A stretch of DNA of 64,000 nucleotides from Sulfuricurvum sp. PC08-66. Its GTDB lineage: Bacteria > Campylobacterota > Campylobacteria > Campylobacterales > Sulfurimonadaceae. The translations under genes were made by a program, and so were the position numbers. A model generated the notes under the pieces. The model was not told the DNA's origin, searched no databases, and saw only the letters and a list, made by a program, of their open reading frames with translations. The stretch is from positions 1-64,000 of the forward strand of contig JQIT01000003.1 in the NCBI GenBank assembly GCA_000830255.1. The letters are read 5' to 3'. Positions 63,562 to 64,000 of this stretch are shown here, piece after piece (the first letter of the stretch is position 1; every line of letters begins with the position of its first letter).

Positions 63562-64000
63562 CTAGTTGTAGCTGTTCCAAAAAAGTTTCGCAGGCTCATA
63601 GCCAAGGCTTGGCATCTTGGCTAAAATCGCCTCTTTTTCGCTCTCTAGGAGTGCTTTGTCACGTGCCAAAATCCAAAAATATTTGCGGCTAGGCTCTCCC
63701 ACTACAGCATATCGATAATTCTCATCAAGCATCAGCACCCAATAATCCCCGTAAAAGGGCCAAAAAAAGCTCACGCGCAGTTTGGTATTGGCGCTCTTTT
63801 CGACGATAAGAGCTTCACCGACGGATTGACTTATTTGCGCACCTTGAGTATCGAAGCAGCTGTTCTTGACTTCGATAGCACCCTCGATGGCAGTATAAAA
63901 TGCCGTAGCACCCATGCAGTCACGTTCAAAAGAGTTGGGGTAGCGCGCGATTTCGTACCACTGCCCTACATAGCGCGTCAAATCGACCTCTGCGACCGTC
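63562..64000 (-). CDS. Lipocalin (Blc-like), truncated by the window edge
   Basis: A partial protein read from the edge. The visible start TVAEVDLTRYVGQWYEIARY holds the lipocalin GxW motif, preceded by more residues outside the window, where a signal peptide or lipobox would be. Later GATAFYTAIEGAIEVKNSC and VVGEPSRKYFWILARD match bacterial lipocalin Blc. Probably an outer-membrane lipid-binding lipoprotein. The codons upstream of the TTG at 63981 clearly belong to the same frame. Confidence 0.85.
   Translation of the reverse strand, partial: TVAEVDLTRYVGQWYEIARYPNSFERDCMGATAFYTAIEGAIEVKNSCFDTQGAQISQSVGEALIVEKSANTKLRVSFFWPFYGDYWVLMLDENYRYAVVGEPSRKYFWILARDKALLESEKEAILAKMPSLGYEPAKLFWNSYN

Overview
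The window looks like a chromosome segment of a motile, Gram-negative member of the Campylobacterota (Epsilonproteobacteria), probably free-living. Four things point there: the flgB-flgC-fliE-ftsI operon behind a sigma-54 promoter, twin flagellins beside topA and bioB, the S10-spc ribosomal cluster without rpmD (L30), and the stand-alone ThiE-N/ThiD2-like protein. No tRNA or rRNA gene was recognised inside the window. A perfect sigma-70 promoter at the left edge, with a GC-rich discriminator, points out of the window and may serve a stable-RNA or ribosomal operon. Genes are packed very tightly, and five convergent pairs overlap at their stop codons.

Layout. 1-3.1 kb: BAX-inhibitor-1 family membrane protein, ThiD2-like protein, aldehyde dehydrogenase and a small ABM-like protein. 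3.1-7.6 kb: two paralogous flagellins, each with a sigma-28 promoter and a 5'-end hairpin carrying GGA in its loop (a CsrA-type signature). 7.6-11.9 kb: topA, phosphodiesterase, bioB and an AlkD-like glycosylase. 11.9-14.7 kb: an envelope cluster of PEGA lipoprotein, LpxR-like lipid A deacylase and DUF3943 protein. 14.7-17.2 kb: prfB, panC and a small outer-membrane-like protein. 17.3-20.4 kb: flgB-flgC-fliE-ftsI. 20.4-22.5 kb: three toxin-antitoxin modules side by side (PIN, MazF-like, YafQ-like). 22.5-25.1 kb: an AT-richer accessory stretch with hypothetical membrane and secreted proteins, a translationally chained set of tiny membrane proteins, and repeats. 25.1-33.0 kb: ftsW-murG-dedA, then a TolC-RND-MFP efflux system.

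33.0-42.7 kb is the most unusual part. A leftward four-gene operon encodes a TPR/beta-barrel outer-membrane protein of SLAM (DUF560) appearance, an exported FecR-domain protein ending in a TbpB-like beta-barrel, a 48-residue lipoprotein, and a 1377-residue mosaic surface protein (BspA-like repeats, RTX-like segment, seven RCC1 repeats, Ig-like domains, calcium-binding repeats, GWN repeats). It diverges from a two-component system (OmpR-type regulator and 7TMR-DISM kinase), and the shared intergenic region holds 11-bp-spaced repeats that could be the regulator's operator. I read this as a regulated surface-display or secretion cassette of type XI-like logic. That reading is inference.

42.7-48.2 kb: Maf, a CopD-like membrane protein, alaS and a second two-component system. 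48.2-58.9 kb: infA-map-secY and the spc/S10 ribosomal operon, transcribed leftward from a near-consensus promoter upstream of rpsJ. 59.1-64 kb: an ATPase-like protein with a degenerate P-loop, an aldo/keto reductase, a dual-receiver GGDEF protein, mutY and a lipocalin cut by the window edge.
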